Shown here in pieces: positions 1 through 7,653 of a stretch of 31,151 bases of DNA. Every line of letters starts with the position of its first letter. Position 1 is the first letter of the stretch. Origin of the DNA: Verrucomicrobiota bacterium. Its GTDB lineage: Bacteria > Verrucomicrobiota > Verrucomicrobiia > Limisphaerales > CAZBKV01. Location: positions 1 to 31,151 of the forward strand of contig JAGHDA010000092.1 in assembly GCA_021160185.1 (NCBI GenBank), in the 5' to 3' direction. The notes under the pieces were generated by a model. That model ran no database searches. It worked only from the letters and a program-made list of their open reading frames with translations, and was not told the origin of the DNA. The position numbers and the translations under genes are program-made.

Positions 1-307
1 CAAAACCCTTATAATACACGCCCACATCGAGGCTGACAATATCCCCCACCCGCAAACGGCGAGCTCCCCCGATTCCGTGAACGACCTCGTCGTTCACCGA
101 AACGCACAAATGACCCGGATAGCCTCTATATCCAAGAAACGCGCTCTTGGCGTCGTAGCTCGCGATCCTCTCCGCGCAATACTCGTCGACCTCCTTGGTT
201 GTAACCCCAGGCTTGATGAAAGCGGCCACGTCGCTCAGAACCCGCGCGGCAATGCGGCCGGCCTTCCGCATCGCTTCTTGCTCGCTTTCACTCTTGATCG
301 GGATCAT
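1..307 (-). CDS. map: Type I methionine aminopeptidase, N-terminal part (cut by window edge)
   Basis: This enzyme removes the initiator methionine from nascent proteins in the cytosol. Reading the minus strand from ATG at 307 gives 102 codons open to the window edge. The translation matches the MetAP family: the N-terminal helix with the KSESEQEAMRKAG segment, the substrate-pocket histidine in the VNDEVVHGIGG segment (about His77), and DIVSLDVG, whose Asp at about residue 94 is the first metal ligand. The second metal Asp and the rest of the pita-bread fold lie outside the window. A GGAG sits about 12 nt before the ATG. It follows secY by 49 nt if the secY frameshift is repaired, which is the usual spc-operon order. 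Confidence 0.93.
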   Translation of the reverse strand, partial: MIPIKSESEQEAMRKAGRIAARVLSDVAAFIKPGVTTKEVDEYCAERIASYDAKSAFLGYRGYPGHLCVSVNDEVVHGIGGARRLRVGDIVSLDVGVYYKGF

Positions 308-356
308 CGCAGGTCGCCGCTCCGGGCGCAGGATCCTTGCTTTCCAACCGGCCGGA

Positions 357-1753
357 TCAGAACCGGCCGCGGATCCTACCTTTCTTGAGAAAGCCGTCGT
401 AATGCCGCATCAGCAGATGGGACTCCATCTGGCGCGTCGTGTCCAAAAGCACGCCCAAACGATGAGCATGCTGGTGCCGCCGAAAAACTGCCCCACCGTG
501 AACGGCACGCCAGCGAACTTGTACAGCATGGTGGGGATCAACGCGATGATCACCAGAAACACGCCGCCCGCGAACGTGATGCGGCTCATGGCGCGATGGA
601 GAAAATCCGCCGTATGCGCGCCGGGGCGCACGCCGGGGATATAGCCGCCGTACTTCTTCAGGTCGTCCGCGATCTGCACCTCGTTAAACTGGGTGGCAAC
701 CCAGAAATAAGAGAAGAAGAGAATCAACAACCCCTCTATGGTAACATAGGTGTAGCTGCCGTATTGCATCGCGGCCGCCAATCCCTGGAAAAGCTTCGAG
801 AGCCCCGCCGCCGAGGACTCAGTGGCCCGCGCCAGGGTCGCAAAGATGCTGTTCGGGAACATGAGGATCGCCTGGGCGAAGATGATCGGCATCACGCCCG
901 CATAGCTGACGCGCAAGGGGAGGAACGAGGAGCTGCCTGCGTAAACCTTTCTCCCGATGGTTCGTTGGGCGTACTGGACCGGAATCTTCCGTTGGGCCTC
1001 CGTAACCGCCACGATCGCCGCCACCACGGCCACCAGAAGGAGGATAAGCGCCACCGCATGGAAGATGTTGTACTGCGATTCCATCCCCTTAGGCGGGAAG
1101 AACATCACCCATACCGAAACTATCGCCGCCGGCAAGCGGGCGAGGATGCCGATGGTGATTACCAGGGAGACGCCGTTGCCGATGCCGCGGTCGCTGATCT
1201 GTTCGCCCAGCCACATCAGGAGGATCGTGCCGGTGGTAAGAAGGATGACCGTCTGGATCCGGTACCACCAGATATTCTCCATCAGCACCAAGCCGCCGGG
1301 AAACCGCGCGCCGAAGACGCGCTCGGGGTTCTCCCATCCCAGAGCCATCACAAAGCCCTGCCCCAAGCAGAGCAGCACTGTCAAGTACCGCCCGTACTGA
1401 ATGATCTTGATCCGGCCGCCTTCTTCGCGGGAGAGCTTGCTCAACTGAGGAATCACCGCCGCCATGAGCTGCAGGATGATGGTGGCGCTGATGTAGGGCA
1501 TGATGCCCAAAGATCCCACCGCGCAGCGTTGGAACGCGCCTCCAGTAAAGAGGCTATACATCCCCAGAATGCCGCCTGTCTTGCCGGCGTTCTGGCTGAA
1601 AAATTGCTCCAAAGCAGCCCCGTCCAGCCCCGGCAAGGGGATCAGCGCGATCAGTCGGCAAACCGCCAAGAGGAGCAGCGTGAAAATGATGCGCGACTTC
1701 AGCTCCGGGATCTTGAAGCAGTTCGCAAATGTGGCGATGATCTTCTTGAACAT
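357..1753 (-). CDS. secY: Preprotein translocase subunit SecY, with a one-base frameshift near the 3' end
   Basis: SecY is the channel of the Sec translocon in the inner membrane and works with SecE, also encoded here. The frame from ATG 1753 shows the N-terminal FKIPELKSRI helix, the plug and first membrane helices, and the cytosolic loop with QRKIPVQYAQR. As written, the frame stops at 410 (447 aa) with a garbled end after GGTSMLIV. One base is missing around 453-459: in the next frame the sequence continues GVLLDTTRQMESHLL, then MRHYDGFLKKGRIRGRF and a stop at 357-359, which is the expected SecY C-terminal tail. The repaired protein is 465 aa. Start is 19 nt after rplO. I call the gene real and the break either a sequencing or assembly error or a recent mutation. 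Confidence 0.93.
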
Positions 1754-1772
1754 GAAGCGCTGGAACCCTTCC

Positions 1773-2273
1773 TCAGCCGTTGCTCTTGCCGCTCTTCTCA
1801 GCCTGCCGCGGCGGGCGGCCGCCGCCGCCGGCGATCAACTCCCACGTTCCGCCAGCCGCCTCAATTTTCTTCTTGGCGGACTCGCTGAAGGCCTGGGCGC
1901 GCACGGTCAGCTTCTTCTTCAACTCGCCCTTGCCCAGAATCTTCACGCCGTCGGCGCGACCGTTGGCCAAGCCCGCTTTTCGGATCGCGGCCTCGTCCAC
2001 CACAGCGCCTTCCTCGAACCCATTGAGGGCTTCGACATTGACCGGCAGATAGACGGTGGCGAAACGGGCGTTGTTGAAACCGCGCTTGGGAAGGCGGCGC
2101 ACGAGCGGCATCTGGCCGCCTTCAAAGGTCGGTCGGATTCCGCTTCCCGAGCGCGAACGCTGGCCTTTATGTCCCCTGCCGCTGGTTCCTCCGCGGCCGC
2201 TGCCCTCTCCGCGCCCGATGCGCTTGGCCCGTCGGCGAGACCCTTCTTTCGGTTTCAGGGTGTGTAAACGCAT
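1773..2273 (-). CDS. rplO: 50S ribosomal protein L15
   Basis: L15 is a late-assembling protein of the large subunit that contacts 23S rRNA through a long basic N-terminal extension. The 166-residue product begins MRLHTLKPKEGSRR, followed by the glycine and arginine-rich GRGGTSGRGHKGQRSR segment and FEGGQMPLVRRLPKRGF, all typical of L15. The C-terminal globular part ends with an extra glycine and basic tail (GGGGRPPRQAEKSGKSNG), a little longer than in E. coli. It follows rpsE directly with a 19-nt gap; the rpmD gene often found between rpsE and rplO is absent. Confidence 0.97.
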   Translation of the reverse strand: MRLHTLKPKEGSRRRAKRIGRGEGSGRGGTSGRGHKGQRSRSGSGIRPTFEGGQMPLVRRLPKRGFNNARFATVYLPVNVEALNGFEEGAVVDEAAIRKAGLANGRADGVKILGKGELKKKLTVRAQAFSESAKKKIEAAGGTWELIAGGGGRPPRQAEKSGKSNG

Positions 2274-2292
2274 ATCAGCTCCCTATTCAAAC

Positions 2293-3015
2293 TCATTCCT
2301 CCGAGGAAGGCGGCTCCTGCTCCGCAGCCGCGGCATCCTGCGTCGGTTCGGCGGCCGGAGCGGTTTCAACCGGCGCGTCCGCTTCCTCCGCACGCTTCTC
2401 CGCCGGGCTTGCCGGCTCTTCCTTCTTCTTCAGGCGATCGACTAAGCCGCGGCGCAGATACACACGCTCACGGGGCTCGAGCCGCAGCAGCGCCGTAAGC
2501 GTAGCCTTGGCTACATTAGTGGGGTTGTTCGAACCAAGCGACTTGCTCAGCACATCCCGCACTCCAGCCAACTCCAGCACGGCGCGGGCGGTCTTGCCCG
2601 CAATGACGCCCGTGCCGGGCGAAGCCGGCTTGAGGAGAACCCGCGCGCCGTCGTAATCCACCAGCACTTCGTGGGGAATCGTCGGCCCCCGCAAAGCGAT
2701 CTCTTCCATGTTGCGTCGGGCATATTCGCTGCCTTTGCGGATGGCCTCGGCCACCTCTGTGGCTTTCCCTTGCCCCAAGCCCACGCGGCCTTTCTTGTCG
2801 CCTACGACCACCAACGCGCTGAAGCCGAACCGACGGCCGCCCTTGACCACCTTCGAGGAGCGGTTGATGAAGATGACCTTTTCGATCAGCTCCGCCTCGC
2901 CGGGGGCAAGCTCCGCATCCTTTCTGTTGTTCAGCCCCCGTCTGGGCCCGTTAGGGCGTCCCCGTCGTTGAGGTCCGCGTCCTCTTCCAACCGTGCCTTC
3001 TTTGGTTTCCGCCAC
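2293..3015 (-). CDS. rpsE: 30S ribosomal protein S5 with long acidic C-terminal extension
   Basis: S5 helps maintain decoding accuracy and forms part of the mRNA entry site. The double-stranded-RNA-binding-like domain is seen in the VIFINRSSKVVKGGRRFGF stretch, and the second domain carries GQGKATEV and the LLKPASPGTGVIAG segment. The start is GTG at 3015, chosen because AAGGAGG lies 10 nt upstream. At 240 residues the protein is much longer than the usual 165 or so: the first 60 residues include a basic low-complexity lead (RGRGPQRRGRPNGPRRG) and the last 65 or so are rich in Glu, Ala and Pro and look disordered. The frame is clean, so I read these as true extensions. Confidence 0.96.
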   Translation of the reverse strand: MAETKEGTVGRGRGPQRRGRPNGPRRGLNNRKDAELAPGEAELIEKVIFINRSSKVVKGGRRFGFSALVVVGDKKGRVGLGQGKATEVAEAIRKGSEYARRNMEEIALRGPTIPHEVLVDYDGARVLLKPASPGTGVIAGKTARAVLELAGVRDVLSKSLGSNNPTNVAKATLTALLRLEPRERVYLRRGLVDRLKKKEEPASPAEKRAEEADAPVETAPAAEPTQDAAAAEQEPPSSEE

Positions 3016-3042
3016 GTGCAGTAAACCTCCTTGAATCGTTCG

Positions 3043-3408
3043 CTAAAACTCCAAGCCGCCCGCCCGAGCCGCGTCGGCCAAGGCTTTCACTTTCCCATGA
3101 TACCGCGCGCCGCTCCGATCAAAGATCACTTTAGTGATGCCGCGTTTCCTGGCCGCTTCGGCGGCGAGCGCGCCGATCCGTTCGGCGCTTTTGACATTCG
3201 CCCCCAATTGATCGCGATCCGGCAGCTCCTTGCTGCGAGTCGACGCGGAGGCCAGCGTCACGCCGGCCACATCGTCGATAAACTGCACGTAGATATGCTT
3301 GCCGGTAAAGGTCACGCTCATCCGCGGCCGCTCAGGAGTGCCGCGAATCTTTTTGCGGATGGAGCGGCGGCGCCGCTGCAACAGTTTGCGTTTTTTGTCG
3401 ACTCTCAT
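3043..3408 (-). CDS. rplR: 50S ribosomal protein L18
   Basis: L18 binds 5S rRNA and, with L5, attaches it to the central protuberance. The 121-residue product has the basic N-terminus MRVDKKRKLLQRRRRS, the RIRKKIRGTPERPRMSV segment, and ends VKALADAARAGGLEF, which is the family's usual C-terminus. Length is typical. It lies between rplF (53 nt upstream) and rpsE (27 nt downstream), the standard spc order. Confidence 0.97.
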   Translation of the reverse strand: MRVDKKRKLLQRRRRSIRKKIRGTPERPRMSVTFTGKHIYVQFIDDVAGVTLASASTRSKELPDRDQLGANVKSAERIGALAAEAARKRGITKVIFDRSGARYHGKVKALADAARAGGLEF

Positions 3409-3461
3409 CGTTGATCGGCTACGGACTTAACCGTAACTCTCAGGCGGCTTTTCACATCCGA

Positions 3462-3998
3462 CTATTGGACCGACTTGCCTTCCTTGCGGATTACCTGCTC
3501 GTCGGCGTACCGAACGCCTTTGCCCTTGTAAGGCTCAGGCGGATAAAAGCTTCGGAGGTCGGCCGCGACTTGCCCCACAGCTTGCTTGTCGATTCCTTCC
3601 ACAATGATTTTCGTGTTGCCCTCGACGTGCACGTTGACCCCCTCGGGGAGCTGGTACTCAACCGGGCGCGAAAATCCCAACAGCATAGTCACCGTGCGGC
3701 CCTGTACGGAGGCGCGATAACCGACGCCGTGGATTTCGAGCCGCTTGACGTACCCCTCGCTGACTCCCTTGACCATGTTGAAGATCAAGGAGCGGCTGAG
3801 GCCGTGGAGCGCTCGGACTTTCGGCTCGTCGCTTTGACGGGCAACCAGGATCCGGTCTCCCTCGACGCGGGCTTCGATCGGCGGGGGCAACTCGTAGTCC
3901 AAATGGCCCTTGGGCCCCTCGACGCGAACCTTCTTCCCCTCGATGGCCGCCTTGACCTTCGGGGGCAATGGAATCGGCATTCGTCCTATCCGTGACAT
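3462..3998 (-). CDS. rplF: 50S ribosomal protein L6
   Basis: L6 sits near the factor-binding site beside the sarcin-ricin loop. The 178-residue product starts MSRIGRMPIPLP and contains the two homologous alpha-beta domains: the VEGPKGHLDYELP segment in the first, and in the second the VPF-like GHS region replaced by LLGFSRPVEYQLPEGV, then GIDKQAVGQVAADLRSFYPPEPYKGKGVRY, the strongly conserved L6 signature. The C-terminus is KEGKSVQ. It follows rpsH with 16 nt between them. Confidence 0.97.
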   Translation of the reverse strand: MSRIGRMPIPLPPKVKAAIEGKKVRVEGPKGHLDYELPPPIEARVEGDRILVARQSDEPKVRALHGLSRSLIFNMVKGVSEGYVKRLEIHGVGYRASVQGRTVTMLLGFSRPVEYQLPEGVNVHVEGNTKIIVEGIDKQAVGQVAADLRSFYPPEPYKGKGVRYADEQVIRKEGKSVQ

Positions 3999-4014
3999 AA
4001 GACAGCTCCGTTGC

Positions 4015-4401
4015 TCACCAGACGTAGCAGAGGACTTCGCCGCCGACGTTGGCCTTCCGCGCTTGGCGATCGGTCATCACCCCGCGGGAGGTGGAGAGGA
4101 TCGCAACGCCCAAGCCGCCCAACACACGCGGCGCTTCGGCGGCCTTGGCATATCGCCGAAGGCCGGGCTTGCTGACGCGCTGAAGGCCCTCGATCACGCC
4201 CTTGCGGCCCTGGTATTTGAGGGTCACGCGGAGGGTTTTGACCTTCTCCCCCTCCACCTCGTATCCGGCTAAGTAGCCTTCCTGCACGAGGATGCGGGCG
4301 ATTGCCTCTTTGAGGCGCGAATAAGGCGCGTCGACTGTTTGCCGCTCGGCCCGTTGACCGTTGCGGATGCGCGTCAGGAAATCTGCGATCGGGTCCGTCA
4401 T
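4015..4401 (-). CDS. rpsH: 30S ribosomal protein S8
   Basis: S8 is a primary 16S rRNA-binding protein of the platform and in E. coli is the translational repressor of the spc operon. The 128-residue product starts MTDPIADFLTRIRNGQRA, the family's typical N-terminus, and ends with the signature GLGVAILSTSRGVMTDRQAR followed by GGEVLCYVW. The Ser-Thr-Ser RNA-binding motif is intact. It starts 4 nt after rpsN. I did not find an obvious S8-type helix within rplE-rpsN spacing here, since gaps are only 6 nt. Confidence 0.97.
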   Translation of the reverse strand: MTDPIADFLTRIRNGQRAERQTVDAPYSRLKEAIARILVQEGYLAGYEVEGEKVKTLRVTLKYQGRKGVIEGLQRVSKPGLRRYAKAAEAPRVLGGLGVAILSTSRGVMTDRQARKANVGGEVLCYVW

Positions 4402-4405
4402 CGGC

Positions 4406-4675
4406 TTACCAGCTTGATTTAGTAACGCCGGGAATCATGCCTTCGAGAGCCAGCTCGCGGAAGGCAAGCCGAGAGAGCTGGAATTTCCGCAGGTAGGCGC
4501 GTTTTCTCCCGCTCACCTTGCAGCGGTTGACCACCCGCACCGGGCTGGCGTCCCGCGGCAACCTGCTGAGGGCTTCGTAATCGCGAGCCGCTTTCAACTC
4601 GGCGCGAAGGGCCGCGTACTTCTCGACGGTCTTGCGCTTCCGTTTGTCCCGTTCGATCCAGGATTTTTTCGCCAT
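4406..4675 (-). CDS. rpsN: 30S ribosomal protein S14, zinc-independent long form
   Basis: S14 joins the head of the small subunit late in assembly. The 89-residue product starts MAKKSWIERDKRKRK and ends LRELA-like FRELALEGMIPGVTKSSW, the normal S14 end. It is the long C-minus type: the CxxC pairs of the short zinc-ribbon form are missing and only one Cys is seen, in NRCKVSGRKRAYLRKF. It sits between rplE and rpsH with gaps of 6 and 4 nt, consistent with tight translational coupling. Confidence 0.97.
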   Translation of the reverse strand: MAKKSWIERDKRKRKTVEKYAALRAELKAARDYEALSRLPRDASPVRVVNRCKVSGRKRAYLRKFQLSRLAFRELALEGMIPGVTKSSW

Positions 4676-4681
4676 GGTTCC

Positions 4682-5233
4682 TTATGCTTGCTTTGAGCCG
4701 GCAAAGGGCATTCCCATCAGTTTAAGCAAATCGTGCGCTTCCTCATCGGTCTCCGCCGTGGTGACGATGGTGATGTCCATCCCCTGGTGGCGCTTGACCT
4801 TGTCCAAATCGATCTCCGGAAAAATCGTCTGATCCTCCAATCCCATCGAGTAATTGCCCCGACCGTCGAAGGAGCGGGGATTGAGGCCGCGGAAGTCGCG
4901 GATGCGCGGGATGGCGGTGGAGATAAGCCGATCCAGAAATTCGTACATTACCTCGCGCCGAAGAGTCACGTGGCAGCCGATGGGTTGGCCGCGGCGCAAT
5001 TTGAAATTGGAGACGCTCTTCCGAGCCCGGTCCACAACCGGCTTGCGGCCGGTGATCAGGCTCAAATCCTTCATGGCGTCGTCGAGGGCCGAGCGCTCGA
5101 CGGAGGTGGGCACGCCCATATGGATGACGATCTTCTCCAGGCGGGGGGCCTGGAAGATGTTCTGGTAGCCCCGCTTTTCCATCAGCGCCGGGCGGACTTC
5201 TTCAAAGTATTTGATCTGAAGCCTCGGTTTCAT
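4682..5233 (-). CDS. rplE: 50S ribosomal protein L5
   Basis: L5 binds 5S rRNA and contacts the P-site tRNA at the central protuberance. The 183-residue product starts MKPRLQIKYFEEVRPALMEK, and contains IFQAPRLEKIVIHMGV, the LITGRKPVVDRARKSVSNFKLRRGQPIGCHVTL core, GNYSMGLEDQTIFPEID, and a C-terminal TDEEAHDLLKLMGMPF, all normal for L5. It starts 6 nt after rplX stops. Confidence 0.97.
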   Translation of the reverse strand: MKPRLQIKYFEEVRPALMEKRGYQNIFQAPRLEKIVIHMGVPTSVERSALDDAMKDLSLITGRKPVVDRARKSVSNFKLRRGQPIGCHVTLRREVMYEFLDRLISTAIPRIRDFRGLNPRSFDGRGNYSMGLEDQTIFPEIDLDKVKRHQGMDITIVTTAETDEEAHDLLKLMGMPFAGSKQA

Positions 5234-5239
5234 GGTGGG

Positions 5240-5524
5240 TTACTGGCCGGAAGACTCTTTGCGGGCGGCGCGCTTGGCCGCGCGGGCGTCGTATTTTTCC
5301 GCCAACATCACGTTGGAAATGTGTATGGGGCCCTCGCGCTCGATGATCGCCCCGTTGGGGTGCTCTTGGCTCTTGCGCATATGTTTCTTGATGATCCGCA
5401 GGCCTTCGACGATCACCCGCTGTTTGGCGGGAAGGACTCGGATGACCTTGCCGCGCTTGCCTTTCTCGGCGCCGGCGATCACCACGACCTCATCCCCTCT
5501 TTTGACATGGCAGCGAAAACGCAT
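5240..5524 (-). CDS. rplX: 50S ribosomal protein L24
   Basis: L24 is one of the two initiators of large-subunit assembly and binds the 5' part of 23S rRNA. The 94-residue product starts MRFRCHVKRGDEVVVIAGAEKGKRGKV, which is the KOW motif typical of L24. I chose ATG 5524 over upstream in-frame codons because AGGAGG lies 4 to 5 nt before it and overlaps the stop of rplN, and because the KOW domain begins here. The C-terminal tail is basic and ends KESSGQ. It is slightly shorter than the 104 residues in E. coli. Confidence 0.95.
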   Translation of the reverse strand: MRFRCHVKRGDEVVVIAGAEKGKRGKVIRVLPAKQRVIVEGLRIIKKHMRKSQEHPNGAIIEREGPIHISNVMLAEKYDARAAKRAARKESSGQ

Positions 5525-5531
5525 AAGCCTC

Positions 5532-5897
5532 CTACACAACTTCGGGCGCAAGGGACACGATTTTCATGAAATGCTTCTCCCGCAACTCGCGGGCCACCGG
5601 ACCGAAGATGCGCGTGCCGCGAGGATTGCGGTCCTTATCGACAATGACCACCGCGTTGCTGTCAAAGCGCACATAGGATCCGTCGCTGCGGGAAATGGTC
5701 TTGCGGGTCCGGACCACCACCGCGTCGACCACGTCGCCCTTCTTGACCGCGCCGTCAGGCGCGGCTTCCTTGACGTGCACTTTGACGACGTCGCCGATGA
5801 AAGCGTAACGCTGGTTCCGGCCCAAGACGCCGATAGCGGCGACCTTCTTCGCCCCGGAGTTGTCGGCCACATCGCAGATTGAACGCAGTTGAAGCAT
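5532..5897 (-). CDS. rplN: 50S ribosomal protein L14
   Basis: L14 forms an intersubunit bridge with 16S rRNA and interacts with L19. The 121-residue product starts MLQLRSICDVADNSGAKKV and carries the VVRTRKTISRSDGSYVRFDSNAVVIV signature, then GTRIFGPVARELREKHFMKIVSLAPEVV, the normal C-terminus. Length is typical (about 122). A GGAGGTGG ribosome-binding site lies just before the ATG, and the gene follows rpsQ by 18 nt. Confidence 0.98.
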   Translation of the reverse strand: MLQLRSICDVADNSGAKKVAAIGVLGRNQRYAFIGDVVKVHVKEAAPDGAVKKGDVVDAVVVRTRKTISRSDGSYVRFDSNAVVIVDKDRNPRGTRIFGPVARELREKHFMKIVSLAPEVV

Positions 5898-5915
5898 ATT
5901 CCACCTCCTCCCGAC

Positions 5916-6206
5916 CTAGGCGTGTGTTGCAGTCCCTTCTCCCCGCCGCACGATCTGCGCCAGCCGCCAACACTTGGTTTTTGAGAGCGGGCGGCACTCG
6001 ACGATGCGCACCACGTCGCCCGCTTTCGCTTCCTCCTTCTCGTCGTGGGCGTGGAACTTTTTGAACTTGCGGACGACTTTCTTATAAAGCGGATGTTTCA
6101 CGCGCCGTTCGACTCGCACGACAATCGTTTTCTGCATCTTGTCGGAGACGACGACGCCAAGCCGTTGTTTCCGATGCGGTTTTCGTTGGACGGTTTCTTC
6201 GGCCAT
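5916..6206 (-). CDS. rpsQ: 30S ribosomal protein S17
   Basis: S17 is a primary 16S rRNA binder with an OB fold. The 96-residue product has RKQRLGVVVSDKMQKTIVVRVERRVKHPLYKKVVRKFKKFHAHDE, the standard S17 core, then GDVVRIVECRPLSKTKCWRL, the signature Pro-Leu-Ser-Lys-Thr-Lys element. A short N-terminal extension (MAEETVQRKPH) and C-terminal tail are within family range. Gap to rpmC is 21 nt. Confidence 0.97.
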   Translation of the reverse strand: MAEETVQRKPHRKQRLGVVVSDKMQKTIVVRVERRVKHPLYKKVVRKFKKFHAHDEKEEAKAGDVVRIVECRPLSKTKCWRLAQIVRRGEGTATHA

Positions 6207-6227
6207 AGGTCCCTTCGAAGCTTGAGG

Positions 6228-6455
6228 CTATTGAGAAACGTTCCCGGCGGCCCTGCGGGCTTCCTCTTCCCTTTGCATCTCGTTGAGCCGGGTCTCCACC
6301 CGAGCGATGTCCCGGCGCAGCATCCTGAGGCGGGCCGTCTTTTCCAACTGGCTGCTGGCTTTCTGGAGCTTGAGGTTGAACAGCTCCTGGCGCAAGTCGC
6401 GGCCCAGGGCCAACAACTCCACCCTCGATTTTTCCTTGAGCTCCGAATACTTCAT
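6228..6455 (-). CDS. rpmC: 50S ribosomal protein L29
   Basis: L29 is a small helical protein near the peptide exit, next to L23, where targeting factors dock. The 75-residue product starts MKYSELKEKSRVELLALGRDLRQELFNLKLQKASSQLEKTARLRMLRRDIARVET, a two-helix hairpin with the Leu-Lys-Leu-Gln signature of L29. The tail after residue 62 (EEEARRAAGNVSQ) is not conserved. It lies 43 nt after rplP. Confidence 0.95.
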   Translation of the reverse strand: MKYSELKEKSRVELLALGRDLRQELFNLKLQKASSQLEKTARLRMLRRDIARVETRLNEMQREEEARRAAGNVSQ

Positions 6456-6498
6456 GGACAGCTTCCGCTTGAAAAGGACGTTCGCTCCTTGCTCTCTG

Positions 6499-6918
6499 CT
6501 ACCGATGCGCGTGCCGCGTGATAAATTTCGTTCGGATCGGCAGCTTGGTGGCCGCCAGGCGCAGGCTCTCCCGCGCCACGTCTTCCGACACTCCTTCCAC
6601 TTCGAAGAGAACCCGACCCGGCTTGACCACAGCCACCCAAGTGTCCACCGCGCCTTTGCCGCTGCCCATGCGCACTTCCAGGGGCTTCTTGGTGACCGGC
6701 TTGTCAGGAAAAACCCGAATCCACATCTTGCCGTGGCGTTTCATGTGGCGGGTGATCGCCACGCGGGCCGCTTCAATCTGGCGCGTGTCCAGCCAGCACC
6801 GCTCCAGCGCCTGCAACCCGTATTCCCCGAAGGCCACATAGTTGCCTTTCCAGGCCAAGCCGGCCCGGTTGCCGCGCTGCTGTTTGCGGTACTTTACTCT
6901 GGAAGGCATCAAAGCCAT
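6499..6918 (-). CDS. rplP: 50S ribosomal protein L16
   Basis: L16 lies near the A-site and is needed for peptidyl transferase assembly. The 139-residue product contains MPSRVKYRKQQRGNRAGLAWKGN, AFGEYGLQALERCWLDTRQIEAARVAITRHMKRHGKMWIRVFPDKPVTKKPLEVRMGSGKGAV, the highly conserved L16 core. I chose ATG 6918 because AAGGAGG lies 7 nt upstream; an internal ATG at 6909 would match the E. coli-type start almost as well. The C-terminal helix (AATKLPIRTKFITRH) is normal. Confidence 0.97.
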   Translation of the reverse strand: MALMPSRVKYRKQQRGNRAGLAWKGNYVAFGEYGLQALERCWLDTRQIEAARVAITRHMKRHGKMWIRVFPDKPVTKKPLEVRMGSGKGAVDTWVAVVKPGRVLFEVEGVSEDVARESLRLAATKLPIRTKFITRHAHR

Positions 6919-6971
6919 GGTCGTTCCTCCTTATTGTCCGAATCTTTGGAAAGCGCCGCCGCAAGCCGGCT

Positions 6972-7634
6972 CTACTTTTTCTCCGCCGCCGACTCCGCGG
7001 TTTCCGCGGCGCGTTCTCCTTTGCAAATCCAACACTTCACTCCCAATGTGCCGTACAGCGTTTTCGCCTCGGCAAAACCGTAATCGATCTCCGCCCGCAG
7101 CGTGTGCAGAGGCACCCGCCCCTGATGATAGGAGCCGGAACGAGCCAACTCCGCGCCGCCCAATCGGCCGGAGCATTTGATCCGGATGCCCTCGGCTCCC
7201 GCCTCCATCGCCGTCTGAACGGCCCGCTTCATCGCGCGCCGGAACGAGATACGCCGCTCCAACTGGAGGGCCACATTCTCCGCCACAAGCTGCGCGTCCA
7301 ACTCAGGCCTCTTGATCTCGTGAATCTCGATATAAACGTCCTTGCCCCCGGTGAGCCGGGACAGGTCGGCTTTGAGTCGATCGACCCCCTCGCCGCGCCG
7401 ACCGATGACCACCCCCGGCCGAGCGGTGTAAATCGAGACGCGACACCGATTGGCGGCGCGCTCAATAAGAATCCGCGGAACGGCGGCGCTCTCAAGCTTT
7501 TTCTTCAGGTATTGGCGAATTTTATGGTCTTCCACCAAGTTCGAGCCGAAGTCGGCCCGCTTGGCAAACCAACGCGAGCGCCACTCCTTGGTGACGGCGA
7601 GCCGAAAGCCGACCGGATGTGTTTTCTGTCCCAT
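6972..7634 (-). CDS. rpsC: 30S ribosomal protein S3
   Basis: S3 lines the mRNA entry tunnel and has helicase activity with S4 and S5. The 220-residue product starts MGQKTHPVGFRLAVTKEWRSRWFA, has the type II KH domain with the GxxG loop in VVIGRRGEGVDRL, and the C-terminal GVRRARTE-equivalent IKCSGRLGGAELARSGSYHQGRVPLHTLRAEIDYGFAEAKTLYGTLGVKCWI. A short Ala and Glu-rich tail (AAETAESAAEKK) follows. The start is 19 nt from the end of rplV. Confidence 0.98.
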   Translation of the reverse strand: MGQKTHPVGFRLAVTKEWRSRWFAKRADFGSNLVEDHKIRQYLKKKLESAAVPRILIERAANRCRVSIYTARPGVVIGRRGEGVDRLKADLSRLTGGKDVYIEIHEIKRPELDAQLVAENVALQLERRISFRRAMKRAVQTAMEAGAEGIRIKCSGRLGGAELARSGSYHQGRVPLHTLRAEIDYGFAEAKTLYGTLGVKCWICKGERAAETAESAAEKK

Positions 7635-7653
7635 ACCTCTTTACTGATGCCTG

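Noticed and set aside
440..470. Programmed -1 frameshifting at the secY break
   Set aside because: No X XXY YYZ heptamer in the right frame and no downstream stem of note; SecY is not known to be made that way.
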